The position numbers were made by a program, and so were the translations under genes. The notes under the pieces are model-generated. The model was not told the origin of the DNA. It ran no database searches and saw only the letters and a list, made by a program, of their open reading frames with translations. A stretch of 6,600 nucleotides of DNA from positions 1-6,600 of the forward strand of contig JAKBCI010000101.1 in the NCBI GenBank assembly GCA_021807965.1, written 5' to 3'. Source of the stretch: Actinomycetes bacterium. Its GTDB lineage: Bacteria; Actinomycetota; Acidimicrobiia; Acidimicrobiales; RAAP-2. Positions 5,589 to 6,600 of the stretch are shown here, piece after piece (position 1 is the first letter of the stretch; the number at the start of each line of letters is the position of its first letter).

Positions 5589-6190
5589 GCGTCTGTGAGA
5601 CCACCACCGACTTCGGCACCAGGAGATACGTGTGCAACGGTTGGTAGCCGACTGCCCGAGCGTGCTCGTGACGTCGGCTCGTCGCGGCTGTTCATTCGCT
5701 GGCGGCAGCCGGGGTGCACGGAACTGCGCGACGGGGAGTATTGGGTGAAAGGTGGAGATGCGTGTTGAACGTCGAGTCACCATCCGGGCCACGGGACCCC
5801 GCTGACTTTCGAAAGACTGAAATGCGCCGCAGATTCCGTTCCGGACGGTACGAAGGCCCAGGCATCGCCTGGGCCGTCGATTTTCGTGAGGTACTTACAA
5901 ATGTCAACAGTCCAGCCGCCCCTTGTCTTCTGGACTCTGCTCCCGACAAGTTTTCACCGCGAATTAACCAAGTTGTCGGTCGCCTAGCAATACCTGATCA
6001 GATCAATTGCAAGCTGAGGGTCTTCCACTGCTCTTCCTGACATCCCCCACTCAAGCCGCATGATCTTCACTAACGGTGCCAGGGGAACTGAGGTCAGGCC
6101 AGGCGCTGACACCACAACTGGATTCAAGCTTAGCAGCGACGCAAACGTCACACACCCCGTCAGACGAGCGGAGCACGCTGGCATAAGTTG
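5589..6190. other. About 600 bases without a recognisable gene
   Basis: Readings exist on both strands (plus from 5714; minus from 5949 and 6184), but none has a ribosome binding site, a recognisable motif or coding-like codon use. The only clear structure is the hairpin at 5855-5875. Confidence 0.5.
5855..5884 (+). terminator. Orphan intrinsic-terminator-like hairpin
   Basis: GGCCCAGGC (5855-5863) and GCCTGGGCC (5867-5875) form a perfect 9-bp GC stem with a 3-base ATC loop, followed after 5 bases by TTTT (5881-5884). The T-run gives it plus-strand polarity. No plus-strand gene that it could end was found, so it may close a small RNA, an antisense transcript or a lost gene. Confidence 0.6.
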
Positions 6191-6364
6191 TCACTTACGG
6201 CTTGATGACTTCGGCGATCTCGCTGTAGCAGCCAACACCTCCTGGTTGCGAGCATTCGGAGTGCTCTTACCCGGGCTCACGAAGCCGAATTCGACCCACA
6301 TGGAAGCAACTGGAGAGAAGTCGAGAGCAGCCAAACCATCGGCGTACTTGATAATGGAGGTCAC
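6191..6364 (-). CDS. Candidate 57-aa small protein, unknown
   Basis: GTG at 6364 to TGA at 6193-6191 gives 57 residues. The first half is mixed hydrophobic and acidic (TSIIKYADGLAALDF, then MWVEFGFVSPGK), and the tail is basic and Ser-rich (ending PKSSSRK). An AAGGA sequence lies 7 bases upstream of the GTG. The start overlaps, as GTGA, the stop of an upstream minus-strand reading. Third-position GC is only about 60%, lower than in the protease gene. I recognise no family. It may be a small gene, the remnant of a larger one, or chance. Confidence 0.3.
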   Translation of the reverse strand: MTSIIKYADGLAALDFSPVASMWVEFGFVSPGKSTPNARNQEVLAATARSPKSSSRK

Positions 6365-6476
6365 CTCACCATCCTTCTGCGGGTGCTGCCAGACAGCGCC
6401 CGCGGTCGAACAATGGGGCTCGTTGGTCGCCCGTGGTCTCCACTCGTCTCGACATCCGAGTTTTCGGTGCTCCCCG

Positions 6477-6599
6477 TCAGCGCGATCGCCACCTCGCTGG
6501 GCAGACTGGGTCGGTGCCCGTGCGGTGGATGGTCCGCGACCCGTGGGTGCACGTCAGGGTGAAGACCGGTGCGGCGGCGAAGCCGACGGTCGGGGCGGA
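6477..6599 (-). CDS. Possible gene end cut by the right edge (strand uncertain)
   Basis: Bases about 6480-6600 show GC strongly concentrated at every third position. That phase is the third codon position both of a minus-strand frame (40 sense codons, starting SAPTVGFAAAPVFTLTC and ending at TGA 6479-6477) and of a plus-strand frame open from 6355 to the edge (with PVRWMVRDPWVHVRV). One of them is likely real coding sequence that continues outside the window. The minus frame is listed because it has a natural stop, but the plus frame cannot be excluded. No family is recognised in either. Confidence 0.3.
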   Translation of the reverse strand, partial: SAPTVGFAAAPVFTLTCTHGSRTIHRTGTDPVCPARWRSR

Positions 6600-6600
6600 C

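Larger units (their letters stand above)
6060..6600 (+). other. Long stop-free frame running off the right edge, doubtful as a gene
   Basis: From ATG 6060 the plus frame is open for 180 codons to the window end. It has no ribosome binding site. The first half (to about 6360) reads moderately like protein, but from about 6420 the residues become Arg/Pro/Gly/Ser/Cys-rich, and GC is concentrated at the first codon position rather than the third. That pattern says the last 120 bases are coding, if at all, in another frame. I do not call it a gene. Confidence 0.2.

Noticed and set aside
5504..5719. A 72-residue N-terminal extension of the antiporter
   Set aside because: It is Arg/Ser-rich, covers the likely promoter, and lacks a ribosome binding site; the ATG at 5503 has a good site and sits at the first membrane helix.
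1..6600. CRISPR array, tRNA/rRNA/tmRNA, riboswitch or complete insertion sequence
   Set aside because: No regularly spaced repeats of CRISPR type, no tRNA-like arm with GGTTCGA in context, no known riboswitch core and no transposase with paired ends were seen.

Overview
This is a GC-rich bacterial window with an Actinomycetota-like character. The clues are the high GC at third codon positions, a single-span membrane-anchored HtrA protease with a long cytoplasmic N-terminus, and a strong promoter that appears to give a leaderless mRNA. The exact lineage cannot be read from the sequence. Coding density is low: only about half of the 6.6 kb carries genes I can defend. The rest looks like regulatory DNA, gene remnants or featureless sequence.

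Layout from left to right. (1) Bases 1-105 are the 3' end of a plus-strand gene, possibly a VOC/glyoxalase-type protein. (2) Bases 106-767 hold no secure gene, only a 21-codon ORF with an upstream Shine-Dalgarno-like sequence and a hairpin after it. (3) Bases 768-1408, minus strand, are a two-gene operon: a 66-aa XRE-type DNA-binding protein followed, with a 1-base stop/start overlap, by a four-helix membrane protein. Its promoter (TTGACA-N17-TACCTT) ends about 8 bases before the ATG, so the first gene is probably translated from a leaderless transcript. (4) Bases 1445-2243 hold no recognisable gene. (5) Bases 2244-2353 are an AT-richer control region with several copies of a CTCA-n-GAAATT-like repeat. 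(6) Bases 2354-3721 encode an HtrA/DegP-like serine protease with an intact His-Asp-Ser triad and one PDZ domain, followed by a strong GC hairpin. (7) Bases 3880-4140, minus strand, hold a probable broken gene with one in-frame TGA. (8) Bases 4289-5503, minus strand, encode a CPA2-type cation:proton antiporter without the usual Asp-Asp pair and without an RCK/TrkA domain. (9) Bases 5504-6600 hold the antiporter control region, an orphan terminator-like hairpin, a 57-codon candidate ORF, and a right edge whose base periodicity suggests a gene cut off by the window.

The secure genes suggest envelope and ion homeostasis: extracytoplasmic protein quality control (HtrA), cation/proton exchange (antiporter), and a small regulator plus membrane-protein pair. 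They are separate transcription units, and nothing shows that they act in one pathway. I found no CRISPR array, tRNA or rRNA, complete insertion sequence, or clear defence or mobile system. The best leads are the repeat cluster upstream of the protease, the dyad-rich leaderless promoter, the variant active site of the antiporter, and the interrupted gene.
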